Part shown: positions 9,661-19,099 of the stretch, one piece after another
Layout: each line of letters begins with the position of its first letter
How positions within the stretch are numbered: position 1 is the first letter of the stretch
Assembly: GCF_002165255.2 (NCBI RefSeq)
Contig: NZ_CP028561.1
Span: 1,550,001-1,614,000, forward strand
Reading direction: 5' to 3'
DNA from: Acinetobacter sp. WCHA45
GTDB taxonomy: Bacteria; Pseudomonadota; Gammaproteobacteria; Pseudomonadales; Moraxellaceae
DNA length: 64,000 bases
Made by a program: the position numbers and the translations under genes
The notes under the pieces: generated by a model
Told to the model about the DNA's origin: nothing
Database searches by the model: none
What the model saw: the letters and a program-made list of their open reading frames with translations, nothing else

Positions 9661-10215
9661 TTAGACCTTCATTAATTCTGCTTCTTTTGCAGCTAGACGT
9701 TTATCTACTTCTGCAACATATTTATCTGTGATCTTTTGAATATCTTCACCAGCACGGCGTTCATCATCTTCAGAAATTTCTTTTTCTTTCAATAATGCTT
9801 TGATATCACCTAAAACATCACGACGAATGTTTCGAATAGCAACTTTTGCATTTTCAGCTTCATTACGAGCAACTTTTTGCATGTCACGACGAGTTTCTTC
9901 AGTCAACGCAGGTAAAGGTACACGAATTGAATCAGCTGTAATTGGGTTTAAACCCAAATCACTTTCACGAATTGCTTTATCAATTGCAGAAACCATTGTA
10001 CGCTCAAATGGCTGAACAATAAGCGTACGAGAATCTTCAACACCTACGTTAGCAACTTGATTCAAAGGAACGTCAGAACCATAGTAAGGAACCATCACAC
10101 CATTTAAAATTGATGGGTGCGCACGTCCAGTACGAACTTTAGCAAAACCTTGCTCTAAAGAATCAAGTGTTTTCTGCATGCGCTGTTCGCTATCTTTTTT
10201 GAGATCGTTAATCAT
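9661..10215 (-). CDS. frr: Ribosome recycling factor
   Basis: 184 residues, the family's normal size (about 185). Motifs are [25 protein letters not shown] at the N-terminus and [20 protein letters not shown] plus a C-terminal three-helix bundle. With EF-G it splits post-termination ribosomes in the cytosol. It stands 5 bases from uppS and 77 bases downstream of pyrH. Confidence 0.96.
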   Translation of the reverse strand: MINDLKKDSEQRMQKTLDSLEQGFAKVRTGRAHPSILNGVMVPYYGSDVPLNQVANVGVEDSRTLIVQPFERTMVSAIDKAIRESDLGLNPITADSIRVPLPALTEETRRDMQKVARNEAENAKVAIRNIRRDVLGDIKALLKEKEISEDDERRAGEDIQKITDKYVAEVDKRLAAKEAELMKV

Positions 10216-10292
10216 ATGATCTTCCTTACTTATTCATTAGGTATTACAAAATATTTAGACATTAGTATAAAGCGCTTTATGGCTCACGTACA

Positions 10293-11021
10293 TTAATTCG
10301 TAACGTGAGTACCCTCTTTTTCACCCATAACAACAGAAAGTAAAGCACCCGATTTATTCATATCGAATACTTGTAATGGGACATTATGATCACGGCATAA
10401 GCAAATTGCTGTAAGATCCATTACACCCAACTTTTCATCAAGTACTTGATCGAAAGTTAAATTATCATACTTAACTGCATCATCATATTTACTTGGATCT
10501 TTATTATAAACACCATCAACTTTAGTTGCTTTTAAGATGAGGTTTGCTTCAATTTCAATACCACGTAAGCAAGCAGCTGTATCTGTGGTAAAGAATGGAT
10601 TACCTGTACCCGCAACAAATACACAAACTTCACCTTGGCTTAGGTGGCGAATTGCATCACGACTTGAGTAAGATTCAACAACCGTGCCAATTGGAAGTGC
10701 AGACATTAAACGTGTTTTAATATTACGGCGCACTAATGCATCACGCATTGCCAAACCATTCATTACAGTTGCCAACATCCCCATTTGGTCACCTGTTACG
10801 CGACCTACAAGCCCATCTTTTTGCAACTGACTACCACGGTATAAGTTACCACCACCCACAACAATACCAACCTGCACACCCAAACCAACCAAGTGAGCAA
10901 TCGAAAGCGACATTTGATCAAGGACTTGGGCATCAATACCCATATCTTTATTACCCGCTAAAGCCTCACCAGAAAGCTTTAACAAAATACGTGCATAACG
11001 TGGATTTTTAGAAGCTGACAT
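10293..11021 (-). CDS. pyrH: UMP kinase PyrH
   Basis: 242 residues, amino-acid kinase fold. [10 protein letters not shown] at the N-terminus, [25 protein letters not shown] and [12 protein letters not shown] are hallmarks of bacterial hexameric UMP kinase. It phosphorylates UMP to UDP for pyrimidine and cell-wall nucleotide supply. It lies upstream of frr, as in many bacteria; a 51-bp gap separates it from rimO. Confidence 0.97.
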   Translation of the reverse strand: MSASKNPRYARILLKLSGEALAGNKDMGIDAQVLDQMSLSIAHLVGLGVQVGIVVGGGNLYRGSQLQKDGLVGRVTGDQMGMLATVMNGLAMRDALVRRNIKTRLMSALPIGTVVESYSSRDAIRHLSQGEVCVFVAGTGNPFFTTDTAACLRGIEIEANLILKATKVDGVYNKDPSKYDDAVKYDNLTFDQVLDEKLGVMDLTAICLCRDHNVPLQVFDMNKSGALLSVVMGEKEGTHVTN

Positions 11022-11072
11022 ACCTTTACTCCAAACCGAACAATCTCAAAATTTCTTCAATTTAATTCAATA

Positions 11073-12416
11073 TCAAGCAGATTTAATCTGAATCAACTTA
11101 GCAAATAAATCATATTCATCTGCATCCGTGATTTCGACTTCGAGCAAATCACCCGCTTTAATCACACTCTTATCAATATCTTCAACAAATACGTTGCCAT
11201 CGATTTCAGGTGCATCTGCATATGAACGCGCAACAGCAACTGGAAATTCTTCTTCCAAGCTATCAACCAATACCGTCATCGTCTGACCAATACGTTTTTG
11301 TAGTTTTGCAGCAGAAATTGCTTGCTGAACTTCCATGAAACGCTCATAACGATCTTGCTTGATCTCTTCTGGCACATGATCAGGAAGATCATTCGCTGTT
11401 GCACCCTCTACTGGCGAATAAGTAAAACAGCCCACGCGATCTAATTGAGCTTCTTTTAACCATTCTAATAGAATTTGGAAATCTTCTTCAGTTTCACCAG
11501 GGAAACCCACAACAAAAGTTGAGCGAATCACCAATTCAGGGCATTTTTCACGCCACAATTTCAGACGCTCTAATGTATTTTCGCTATGGGCTGGTCGCTT
11601 CATCAATTTTAAAATGCGCGGACTGGCATGCTGAAAAGGAATATCTAAATATGGCAGGATTTTCCCTTGTGCCATTAGGTCAATAACTGCATCGACATGT
11701 GGGTACGGATAAACATAATGTAAACGCACCCAAATACCAAGCTGACCAAGTGCTTCACACATATCATAGAACTTAGTTTTTACAGGCTGACCATTCCAAA
11801 AATCTAATTTGTATTTTGTGTCCACGCCATAAGCTGAAGTGTCTTGAGAAATAACCAATACTTCTTTTACACCAGCACGTTTTAATGCTGCTGCTTCATC
11901 TAACACACTACCCACAGGACGAGAAACTAAATCACCACGCATACTTGGAATAATGCAGAATGTACAACGGTGATTACACCCTTCTGATATTTTCAAATAA
12001 GCGTAGTGTTTAGGTGTCAAACGCACACCTTGCTCAGGGACTAAATCAATAAAAGGATTGTGTTTTGGCGGTGCAGGTACATACTCATGTACTGCTTCCA
12101 TTACATCCTGATATGCTGCTGCACCTGTTACTTTAAGTACATTTGGGTGCATTTGGCGAATTTTATCTTCATCTTTACCTAAGCAACCAGTAACAATCAC
12201 ACGACCGTTTTCGCTCATGGCTTCGCCAATGGCATCTAAAGACTCTTGCACTGCAGATTCAATAAAACCACAGGTGTTAACAACAACCAAATCTGCACCG
12301 TCGTAATCTGATGCAACTTGATAACCTTCAGTCTTTAACTGAGTTAAAATTCGTTCAGAATCTACCAATGCCTTAGGACAACCTAAAGATACAAAACCGA
12401 CTTTGGGGGTCTTCAT
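11073..12416 (-). CDS. rimO: Ribosomal protein S12 methylthiotransferase RimO
   Basis: 447 residues from the ATG at 12416, chosen because GGAG sits about 9 bases upstream and [20 protein letters not shown] is the usual RimO start; a GTG five codons upstream is also in frame. An N-terminal UPF0004 domain with three cysteines comes first, then the radical-SAM CxxxCxxC (GCNHRCTFC) at about residue 150, and a C-terminal TRAM domain. RimO methylthiolates an aspartate of S12 using two 4Fe-4S clusters. Confidence 0.95.
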   Translation of the reverse strand: MKTPKVGFVSLGCPKALVDSERILTQLKTEGYQVASDYDGADLVVVNTCGFIESAVQESLDAIGEAMSENGRVIVTGCLGKDEDKIRQMHPNVLKVTGAAAYQDVMEAVHEYVPAPPKHNPFIDLVPEQGVRLTPKHYAYLKISEGCNHRCTFCIIPSMRGDLVSRPVGSVLDEAAALKRAGVKEVLVISQDTSAYGVDTKYKLDFWNGQPVKTKFYDMCEALGQLGIWVRLHYVYPYPHVDAVIDLMAQGKILPYLDIPFQHASPRILKLMKRPAHSENTLERLKLWREKCPELVIRSTFVVGFPGETEEDFQILLEWLKEAQLDRVGCFTYSPVEGATANDLPDHVPEEIKQDRYERFMEVQQAISAAKLQKRIGQTMTVLVDSLEEEFPVAVARSYADAPEIDGNVFVEDIDKSVIKAGDLLEVEITDADEYDLFAKLIQIKSA

Positions 12417-12744
12417 GAATCTGCGCTCCACTTGAATCGGCGTATTGTATGACTTTTCTTTGCTGCCGCATAGCTACAAAGCCATCTCTTTATGTAATGC
12501 ACCAAAATACAACCAAAATTTTAAACAAACCCTAACAACGCACCATTTTAAAGCATGATAAAATATTGAAATAACTCAATCTATGTGAAAAATACAGCAT
12601 AAACTCATTATTTATCGATTAAGTTATTGAAAATTAGCTAATACGAAGTTGGCTTGCATTTTGCATTAAATACATTTCAGAAGTTAATGGCTATTCATCT
12701 ACATTGATATTTATTGCGCCATTTTAAAACAGGACGATTCACAA
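12417..12744. other. Divergent intergenic region rimO / ntrB
   Basis: A 328-bp AT-rich spacer between the divergent rimO and ntrB genes that must carry both promoters. I see no hairpin terminator, no good sigma-54 (GG-N10-GC) match and no long ORF. An AGGA ribosome-binding site precedes ntrB. Confidence 0.5.
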
Positions 12745-13854
12745 ATGGATCAACATAACACTATCGACTATCGACTGCTCGTAGATAATCTGACCACTGC
12801 CATATTATTGGTCGATAGTAAACTTAATATTTTTTATTTAAATTCGGCTTGTGAAGCATTATTCGATGTTAGTTTACTTCGCGCATCAGGTCAGCCTGTG
12901 CTCAATCTACTTCATGCACATGACGATGCATTTAATACACATGAAGCTTTATTAAATACATTAAAAAGCGGACAACATTACACACGCCGTGAAGCTGTAA
13001 TTAATGTGAATTTTAAACCAATCCATGTGGATTATACGGTCTCACAACTAAATGCAGGTAAAAGTTATCACCCACTTTTATTAATCGAACTCAATCCAAT
13101 TGATCGGATGTTGAAAATTTCTAAAGAAGAAAATTTAGTACAACAACATCAAGTCGCACGCCAACTAGTTCGCGGCGTGGCACATGAAATTAAGAATCCT
13201 CTAGCGGGCATTCGTGGTGCAACACAATTACTTGCTCGCAGCTTAAATGATGAAAGCTATCGTGAGTTTACCGACATTATTATTAGTGAAGTCGATCGCC
13301 TAACCAATCTCGCAGATACCATGCTTGGTTCACGTCAATTACCAAGCTATGAGCTAGTTAATGTACATGAACCTTTAGAGCGCGTTCGTTCACTTATTGT
13401 GAACCAAACGAAGAAAAAAATTAAGATTACTCGTGATTACGACCTGTCTTTACCTGATGTGATGGCTGACCGTGATCAACTGATTCAAGTCATGCTCAAT
13501 ATCAGCGTAAATGCTGTGCAAGCAATGACTGAAAATAAAGATTTTTTTGTCGATTCAGAACCAGAGCTAATTTTAAGAACGCGCATTCAACGCTTAGTCA
13601 CAATTAACGGTGTTCTGAATCGCTCATCGATAAGAATTGATATTGAAGACAATGGACCAGGTGTTCCAGAAAGCATATTAGAGTCTGTATTTTACCCTCT
13701 TGTGACTGGGCGGGCAAAGGGAACAGGGCTTGGCCTCAGTATCGCGCAAAACATCATGCATCAACACAACGGAATGATCGAGTGTCAATCCGTTCCAGGA
13801 AAAACCATATTTAGCTTATATTTACCTTGGGAGTCAGACCGTGTCACGAAATAA
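12745..13854 (+). CDS. glnL: Nitrogen regulation sensor histidine kinase NtrB
   Basis: 369 residues, no membrane segments: the soluble NtrB type. A PAS domain (about 5-115) precedes the H-box VRGVAHEIKNPLAGIRG with phospho-accepting His147, then the ATPase domain with N (SVNAVQAM), DNGPGVP and GTGLGLSIAQN boxes. With PII it phosphorylates or dephosphorylates NtrC according to nitrogen status. An AGGA site lies 8 bases before ATG. The gene overlaps ntrC by 14 bases, so they are coupled. It is the probable controller of the nitrate operon at 30.9-39.5 kb (inference). Confidence 0.95.
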   Translation: MDQHNTIDYRLLVDNLTTAILLVDSKLNIFYLNSACEALFDVSLLRASGQPVLNLLHAHDDAFNTHEALLNTLKSGQHYTRREAVINVNFKPIHVDYTVSQLNAGKSYHPLLLIELNPIDRMLKISKEENLVQQHQVARQLVRGVAHEIKNPLAGIRGATQLLARSLNDESYREFTDIIISEVDRLTNLADTMLGSRQLPSYELVNVHEPLERVRSLIVNQTKKKIKITRDYDLSLPDVMADRDQLIQVMLNISVNAVQAMTENKDFFVDSEPELILRTRIQRLVTINGVLNRSSIRIDIEDNGPGVPESILESVFYPLVTGRAKGTGLGLSIAQNIMHQHNGMIECQSVPGKTIFSLYLPWESDRVTK

Positions 13855-15328
13855 AATTTGGGTAATTGATGATGATCGTGCCATGCGTTGGGTACTCGAA
13901 AAAACTTTTAAAGAAGAAGGTTTTGACGTCACCAACTTTGAAGAAGCACAAACAGCACTCGAACGCTTACATGATGCTGCACCCGATGTCATTTTGACAG
14001 ATATTCGTATGCCTGGAATTGATGGTTTAACTTTCTTATCTAAAGTTAAAAACACACATCCAGATCTACCTGTCATTATCATGACAGCACATTCTGATTT
14101 AGAATCTGCTGTCTCAAGTTACCAAACTGGTGCATTTGAGTATTTACCAAAACCATTTGATATCGATGAAGCTTTAGCATTAGTGAATCGTGCTATTTTA
14201 CATATCAATAAATTGCAACAACAAGAAGCAACCAAAGCAACGACACCTTTACAATCAACCGAAATTATTGGTGAATCACCTGCAATGCAGGAGGTGTTTC
14301 GTGCCATTGGACGTTTATCACAATCCCATATCACGGTTCTGATAAATGGTGAATCAGGTACAGGTAAAGAACTTGTCGCACATGCATTGCATAAACATTC
14401 ACCACGCCGTGCCAAACCATTTATTGCGCTGAATATGGCTGCCATTCCAAAAGACTTGATCGAAACTGAGTTATTTGGGCATGAAAAAGGTGCATTTACA
14501 GGTGCAAATACTCAGCATCAAGGTCGCTTTGAGCAAGCCAACGGCGGTACATTATTTCTTGATGAAATTGGTGATATGCCTTTTGAAACACAAACACGCT
14601 TACTCCGTGTGCTTGCTGATGGCGAGTTCTACCGTGTTGGTGGACATATTCCAGTTAAAGTTGATGTCCGAATTGTAGCCGCAACCCACCAAGACTTAGA
14701 GAAGTTAGTGAATGAAGGTCGTTTCCGTGAGGACTTGTACCATCGCCTTAATGTGATTCGCATTCATATTCCGAAACTTGCTCATCGTAGTGAAGATATT
14801 CCTATGCTTGCGCAACATTTCTTGGCGCGTGCAGGTAAAGAATTAGGTGTTAGTCCTAAAATCTTACGTACAGAAACAACTGACTATATGCAGCAACTCC
14901 CTTGGCCAGGTAACGTTCGTCAATTAGAAAATACTTGTCGTTGGTTAACAGTCATGATTACTGGACGTGAAGTCTATCCAGAAGATCTACCTGCTGAGCT
15001 CAAACAAGTTGCTATACAGAAGTCGACGAATGATGCATCAGTTACAAGCCCAGCTTTAATTGAAAGAATTGCTGTACATCATTGGGATGAGCTACTAGCT
15101 CAATGGGCAATTCAAAAGTTAAAAAATGGCGAAATGAAAATTTTAGATATCGCAACACCAATGTTTGAGCGCACTTTGATTAATGCAGCCCTACAACAAA
15201 CACGTGGTCGCAAACGCCATGCAGCAGAGCTTTTAGGTTGGGGCCGTAACACGCTGACTCGCAAACTTAAAGAGCTTGGCATGGATTCAACAGACGATGA
15301 TGAAGACGATGAAGTGCGTTCAGCATAA
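13841..15328 (+). CDS. glnG: Nitrogen regulation response regulator NtrC
   Basis: 495 residues from a GTG start inside the ntrB end. The receiver domain carries D11/D12 and phospho-acceptor D54 (ILTDIRMPG). The AAA+ sigma-54 activator domain has Walker A GESGTGKE, the GAFTGA loop ([10 protein letters not shown]) and Walker [11 protein letters not shown] Fis-type helix-turn-helix closes the protein ([20 protein letters not shown]), followed by a short acidic tail. When phosphorylated it drives open-complex formation at sigma-54 promoters; such a promoter is found upstream of narK. Confidence 0.96.
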   Translation: MSRNKIWVIDDDRAMRWVLEKTFKEEGFDVTNFEEAQTALERLHDAAPDVILTDIRMPGIDGLTFLSKVKNTHPDLPVIIMTAHSDLESAVSSYQTGAFEYLPKPFDIDEALALVNRAILHINKLQQQEATKATTPLQSTEIIGESPAMQEVFRAIGRLSQSHITVLINGESGTGKELVAHALHKHSPRRAKPFIALNMAAIPKDLIETELFGHEKGAFTGANTQHQGRFEQANGGTLFLDEIGDMPFETQTRLLRVLADGEFYRVGGHIPVKVDVRIVAATHQDLEKLVNEGRFREDLYHRLNVIRIHIPKLAHRSEDIPMLAQHFLARAGKELGVSPKILRTETTDYMQQLPWPGNVRQLENTCRWLTVMITGREVYPEDLPAELKQVAIQKSTNDASVTSPALIERIAVHHWDELLAQWAIQKLKNGEMKILDIATPMFERTLINAALQQTRGRKRHAAELLGWGRNTLTRKLKELGMDSTDDDEDDEVRSA

Positions 15329-15439
15329 ATCATAAACAGTCCATAAAAGCGAGTAATGATCACATTACTCACTTTTTTAGATTGAGATGTTTAGATACAT
15401 GATCTAATGTCATAGCCATACAAGACATATGGTTTTTGC

Positions 15440-15445
15440 TATAAT
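15440..15445 (+). promoter_or_regulatory. -10 box of the TetR-family gene
   Basis: A perfect TATAAT at 15440-15445 places a transcription start near 15452, upstream of the ATG at 15477 but downstream of the earlier in-frame ATG at 15429. This decides the start codon of the regulator. No clear -35 is seen. Confidence 0.5.
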
Positions 15446-15476
15446 AAAAATATTGCCTCAACACTCATTGAATATA

Positions 15477-16118
15477 ATGACTGATATTTGTTACCCAAGT
15501 TGCGAACAACCTCAAACTCGTCGTGGTCAAGAACGTCGCCTTGCATTATTACTATGTGCAACCGATTTATTTCTTGAAAAAGGTTATGATGCGGTTTCCT
15601 TGGATGATATTGTCAATCATGCAGGTGGCTCAAAAGCTTCTATTTATAAATATTTTGGCAACAAAGAAGGTCTTTTTACTGCGATTTGTGATTATCGTCG
15701 TGAAGTGTTTTTTAAAGGTGTTTGCTTTCCATACACTTCAGAACAAAATAATTTAAGAACATACCTTGTACAAACATTACAACGCTTTTATCAACATATT
15801 ATTCAACCTGAAAATATTGCCTTTATGCGCATGTTCACAGAACAAACTCAAAAAGATATACAATTAGCGCAATATTTTTATGACCAATGTGCTTTAAATA
15901 TACAGAATACGATTGCATTTGCTTTAGGTCAGGCACACGATCTCAATGAAATATACTGCTCTAACCCTCATTTCTCTGCCATGATGTATTTCGGAATTTT
16001 ACGTGATGTCGAGTGGCGACTTTTAATGGGTTTAGAAGTATCAGCAAATGATGCTGAAATAACTGATTATATTAATTATTCCGTTGATTTATTCTTAAAA
16101 GCTCATCAAAAAGTCTAA
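15477..16118 (+). CDS. TetR/AcrR-family transcriptional regulator
   Basis: 213 residues from the ATG at 15477 (MTDICYPSCEQPQTRRGQ). The N-terminal helix-turn-helix is typical: ATDLFLEKGYDAVSLDDIV then GGSKASIYKYFGNKEGLF. The C-terminal half is helical and resembles the AefR-like ligand-binding type by recall; the ligand is unknown. No divergent target gene lies beside it (ntrC upstream and argF downstream are on the same strand), so the regulon cannot be inferred from context. Confidence 0.85.
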   Translation: MTDICYPSCEQPQTRRGQERRLALLLCATDLFLEKGYDAVSLDDIVNHAGGSKASIYKYFGNKEGLFTAICDYRREVFFKGVCFPYTSEQNNLRTYLVQTLQRFYQHIIQPENIAFMRMFTEQTQKDIQLAQYFYDQCALNIQNTIAFALGQAHDLNEIYCSNPHFSAMMYFGILRDVEWRLLMGLEVSANDAEITDYINYSVDLFLKAHQKV

Positions 16119-16123
16119 TTCTT

Positions 16124-16151
16124 TTGCATTTTTTTTGGGGTGTAGTATAGT
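16124..16151 (+). promoter_or_regulatory. Promoter of argF
   Basis: TTGCAT (16124-16129), a 16-bp spacer and TATAGT (16146-16151) form a reasonable sigma-70 promoter just after the TetR gene. The start would be near 16158, giving a leader of about 70 bases that holds two palindromes. Confidence 0.6.
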
Positions 16152-16184
16152 AGTCAATTCCTTTTTTATCACCACCCATTAAAT

Positions 16185-16219
16185 AACAATTAATTATTGT
16201 TTTTATTCAATAATTATTG
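16185..16219 (+). promoter_or_regulatory. Two palindromes in the argF leader, possible operators
   Basis: AACAAT-TAATT-ATTGTT (16185-16201) and the perfect 12-bp palindrome CAATAATTATTG (16208-16219) lie in tandem, the second ending right before the ribosome-binding site GGGAG. Both share the half-site ATTATTG/CAATAAT. They do not match the classical ARG box well. A role in arginine or other control is only inferred. Confidence 0.4.
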
Positions 16220-16230
16220 TGGGAGTAACT

Positions 16231-17151
16231 ATGGCGCTTCGGCATTTCCTGACTTTACGAGACCTTTCAACTTTAGAGTTGCAACGTATTTTAGACCGTG
16301 CTCAAGAATTGAAACGCATGCAACATGCAAATACGGTTTTTCAACCATTTGTAGGTAAAGTCTTAGGAATGATTTTTGAGAAATCGAGTACACGTACACG
16401 TATTTCTTTTGAAGCTGGTATTTGCCAATTTGGTGGTAATGCAATTTTCCTTTCTCCACGAGATACTCAATTAGGTCGTGGTGAGCCAATTGAGGATTCA
16501 GCACGTGTCATTTCAAGCATGCTTGATATCGTGATGATTCGTACTTTTGGCCATGATATTGTTGAACGTTTTGCTTCTTATTCGAAAGTTCCTGTCATTA
16601 ATGGATTAACGGATGACCACCATCCATGTCAATTACTTGCTGACTTACAAACCTTTCAAGAACACCGTGGAAGCATTAAAGGTAAAACCGTTGCTTGGAT
16701 TGGCGATGGCAATAATATGTGTAATTCATACATTGAAGCAGCACATATGATGGGTTTTAAACTCAAAATTGCTGCACCTGAAGGTTATGAACCAAAACCT
16801 GAGTTTTTGACTGAATTTGCCGATTGTGTGGAAGTGTTCAATAAAGCTGAGGATGCTGCGGTTAATGCTGACTTGATCGTAACTGATGTATGGGCAAGCA
16901 TGGGGCAAGAAGAAGAACAAAAGCTTCGTGAAAAAGCATTTGCTGATTTCCAAGTGAATGAAAAATTAATGGATCTGGCTCATCCAGATTGTTTATTTAT
17001 GCATTGCTTACCCGCACACCGTGGCGAAGAAATTTCTGAGCACATGCTGGATCATAAAAATGCTGTTGTTTGGGATGAAGCAGAGAATCGCTTACACGCT
17101 CAAAAAGCATTAATGGAATTCTTATTAAATGAGAATTTGAAGAAAGACTAA
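16231..17151 (+). CDS. argF: Ornithine carbamoyltransferase ArgF
   Basis: 306 residues from the ATG at 16231, which has GGGAG 7 bases upstream; an in-frame GTG at 16219 is less likely. The carbamoyl-phosphate motif SSTRTR ([12 protein letters not shown]), the HPCQ loop ([12 protein letters not shown]) and the ornithine site [10 protein letters not shown] identify an anabolic OTCase. It makes citrulline from ornithine and carbamoyl phosphate in arginine synthesis. Confidence 0.96.
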   Translation: MALRHFLTLRDLSTLELQRILDRAQELKRMQHANTVFQPFVGKVLGMIFEKSSTRTRISFEAGICQFGGNAIFLSPRDTQLGRGEPIEDSARVISSMLDIVMIRTFGHDIVERFASYSKVPVINGLTDDHHPCQLLADLQTFQEHRGSIKGKTVAWIGDGNNMCNSYIEAAHMMGFKLKIAAPEGYEPKPEFLTEFADCVEVFNKAEDAAVNADLIVTDVWASMGQEEEQKLREKAFADFQVNEKLMDLAHPDCLFMHCLPAHRGEEISEHMLDHKNAVVWDEAENRLHAQKALMEFLLNENLKKD

Positions 17152-17161
17152 ATAGCTAAAG

Positions 17162-17196
17162 AAAACAGCATCATGATGATGCTGTTTTTATTTTTG
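17162..17196 (+). terminator. Intrinsic terminator after argF
   Basis: A 12-bp perfect stem (aaaacagcatca / tgatgctgtttt) with a 3-base loop, followed by a T-rich run (ttttattttt). It lies 10 bases after the argF stop. Confidence 0.9.
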
Positions 17197-17302
17197 CGAT
17201 CTAAATTGAACACTTAAATAAAAACACTTATAGTAGAAAAATCTTTTATTAGAAGAAGTTTCTCCTCTTGGTTGAAACTTTGATAACTACAAAGCGAACA
17301 TT

Positions 17303-17827
17303 ATGACTTCACTCGAACAAGCACTTTCTGAAATTCCTAGTTTTTCTTTAGTGCACGAGCATTTATTTAGTTCTGCTCAGCCAAGCGCTGAACAATTACA
17401 GCAAATTAAAGAATATGGCTGTAGTACAGTAATCAATCTTGCGACGAGCAAATCAGAAAATCATTTAGCTAAACAAGACCAAATCTGCTTGGATTTAGGC
17501 TTAAACTACATTCATATTCCTATTGATTGGGATCTTCCTTGTGCAGAACAATGCTTATTCGTTTTAGATTTAATTGCTCATCTTGTTCAAAATGAAATTG
17601 TTTGGCTGCATTGTGCCAAAAACATGCGTGTAAGTAGTTTGATGTATTTATATCGTCAATTTTATATGGATATGGATATGCCCACAGCCCAAGCATTACT
17701 TCACGAAATTTGGGAACCGAATGAGACTTGGACAGGTTTAATTCATAGTCTTACTTTACAACTGCAAGGTCGTAAAGCAACACAGGAATTACAGCAGTCA
17801 TTGATCAATGCTGATCATTTTGCTTGA
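17303..17827 (+). CDS. Protein tyrosine phosphatase-like protein
   Basis: 174 residues, cytosolic. The fold signature of dual-specificity phosphatase-like proteins is seen: a SAQPSAEQLQQIKEYGCSTV start, NLATSKSENH, then IHIPIDWDLP. The P-loop reads HCAKNMRVSS. This gives Cys-x4-Arg, one residue shorter than the standard Cys-x5-Arg, with Asn where Gly is usual. As I recall, this HCxxNxR form is shared by a subgroup of uncharacterised bacterial proteins, so it is not necessarily decay. Substrate is unknown. Its 3' end overlaps ispF on the other strand by 13 bases. Confidence 0.7.
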   Translation: MTSLEQALSEIPSFSLVHEHLFSSAQPSAEQLQQIKEYGCSTVINLATSKSENHLAKQDQICLDLGLNYIHIPIDWDLPCAEQCLFVLDLIAHLVQNEIVWLHCAKNMRVSSLMYLYRQFYMDMDMPTAQALLHEIWEPNETWTGLIHSLTLQLQGRKATQELQQSLINADHFA

Positions 17828-18306
17828 TGTGAAATTAAGACAGTTGCTGTTGCTAAAATACCTTCTTGGCGACCTGTAAATCCTAGTTGTTCCGTTGTCG
17901 TTGCTTTGATACTAATTTGAGTGATATCGACTTCAAGTACATCAGCAATACTTTGGCGCATTTCTAAATTATGTTTGGCAAGTTTTGGCCGTTCGCAGGC
18001 CACGGTAATGTCAGCATTGTTGAGATGATAACCACGATCCAGAATCAACTGATACACATGCTTAAGCAATACACGACTATCTGCACCCTTATATTCTGGG
18101 TCAGTGTCAGGAAAATGTTGTCCAATATCGCCTAAAGCCAATGCACCCAACAATGCATCACACAGCGCATGCAGCACCACATCACCATCAGAATGGGCTT
18201 TTAAACCATGCGTATGCGGAATTTTAATCCCAGCTAAAGTAACGAAATTGCCTTCTTCAAAAGCATGTACATCAATTCCTTGTCCAATACGAATTTGAGC
18301 AACCAT
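17815..18306 (-). CDS. ispF: 2-C-methyl-D-erythritol 2,4-cyclodiphosphate synthase
   Basis: 163 residues, normal length. RIGQGIDVHAF at the N-terminus gives the zinc ligands Asp and His (GIDVHAF); SDGDVVLHALCDALLGALALGDIGQHFPD follows in two pieces with the third ligand, and TTTEQLGFTGRQEGI closes it. It is a homotrimeric enzyme of the MEP pathway, acting after IspE. A good AAGGA site precedes the ATG at 18306. Confidence 0.96.
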   Translation of the reverse strand: MVAQIRIGQGIDVHAFEEGNFVTLAGIKIPHTHGLKAHSDGDVVLHALCDALLGALALGDIGQHFPDTDPEYKGADSRVLLKHVYQLILDRGYHLNNADITVACERPKLAKHNLEMRQSIADVLEVDITQISIKATTTEQLGFTGRQEGILATATVLISHQAK

Positions 18307-18398
18307 ATGATTTTCCTTTTACAATATACTGAACAAATCTTGTATTCAGGCTTTCTATTTCGCTATAGTACAGTGAGCAAATTAGGCTGAACATATAA

Positions 18399-19052
18399 GT
18401 GATTATGCTGCTGAACACCTTAATAAATCAATTAAAGAAATCTGGTTATATCATCACATTGAGTTGTTTTTGCTCATCATTTGTATTTGCCGCATCAATT
18501 AATTGTACAACACAGAATGCAGAGCAAAAAAAAATTTGTTCTAAGCAATATCAAGACCAACGAACTAAGCTGAATAATAAGTTTTTAACCGCTTATCTTG
18601 TGACTGATGCTCCAATTCAACTACTACATGACACACAAAAACTTTGGCTTAATCAAATCCAACAGTGCAAATCTAAAAATTGTTATCAGCAACAATTTGA
18701 TGTTCGTTTAGATGATTTAAACTTTTATACTTCAATGAATCAGACGCTTACACAACACTATTTAAAATTTGAACATGGTGATTTAGCCAAACAACCTGTT
18801 CACATTCAGATTCATCAACTGGATAAAGATAAGTTAAAAATCGAAGGAATTGCTTATCGTAATCCCAATAATCGTGTGGAGACTCAAACTTTATCTTTAC
18901 TTGCCTACACCACTCCCGAGCAAAAGAATCTCATTATTGATAATGAAAAAAAATGCCAGTACCAATTTGACTTTCAAAAAGCCTTATTAATTATAAAAAG
19001 TGGGCAAAAAGATTGTGAACGTTTTACAGGAATATATCGTTTGTATGATTAA
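18399..19052 (+). CDS. Secreted hypothetical protein with LprI-like N-terminal region
   Basis: 217 residues. A hydrophobic segment (GYIITLSCFCSSFVFAA) looks like a signal peptide cleaved after VFAA. The mature start is ASINCTTQNAEQKKICSKQY, with paired cysteines and QDQRTKLNNKF, which resembles the LprI/DUF1311 lysozyme-inhibitor-type domain by pattern (Cys spacing and Lys/Gln-rich helix). The C-terminal half is beta-rich and not recognised. Periplasmic location is inferred; function unknown. Confidence 0.6.
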   Translation: MIMLLNTLINQLKKSGYIITLSCFCSSFVFAASINCTTQNAEQKKICSKQYQDQRTKLNNKFLTAYLVTDAPIQLLHDTQKLWLNQIQQCKSKNCYQQQFDVRLDDLNFYTSMNQTLTQHYLKFEHGDLAKQPVHIQIHQLDKDKLKIEGIAYRNPNNRVETQTLSLLAYTTPEQKNLIIDNEKKCQYQFDFQKALLIIKSGQKDCERFTGIYRLYD

Positions 19053-19068
19053 TTAATAAAAGCGATAT

Positions 19069-19097
19069 AAGCCGATGTTTTCACATCGGCTTTTTAT
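19069..19097. terminator. Intrinsic terminator between converging genes
   Basis: A 10-bp perfect stem (aagccgatgt / acatcggctt) with a tttc loop, followed by T5 on the plus strand. It serves the hypothetical gene before it and may also act for dadA from the other side, where the T-run is poor. Confidence 0.8.
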
Positions 19098-19099
19098 AT

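Noticed and set aside
12539..12560. NtrC site upstream of ntrB (GCACCA half-site)
   Set aside because: The second half of the palindrome is missing.
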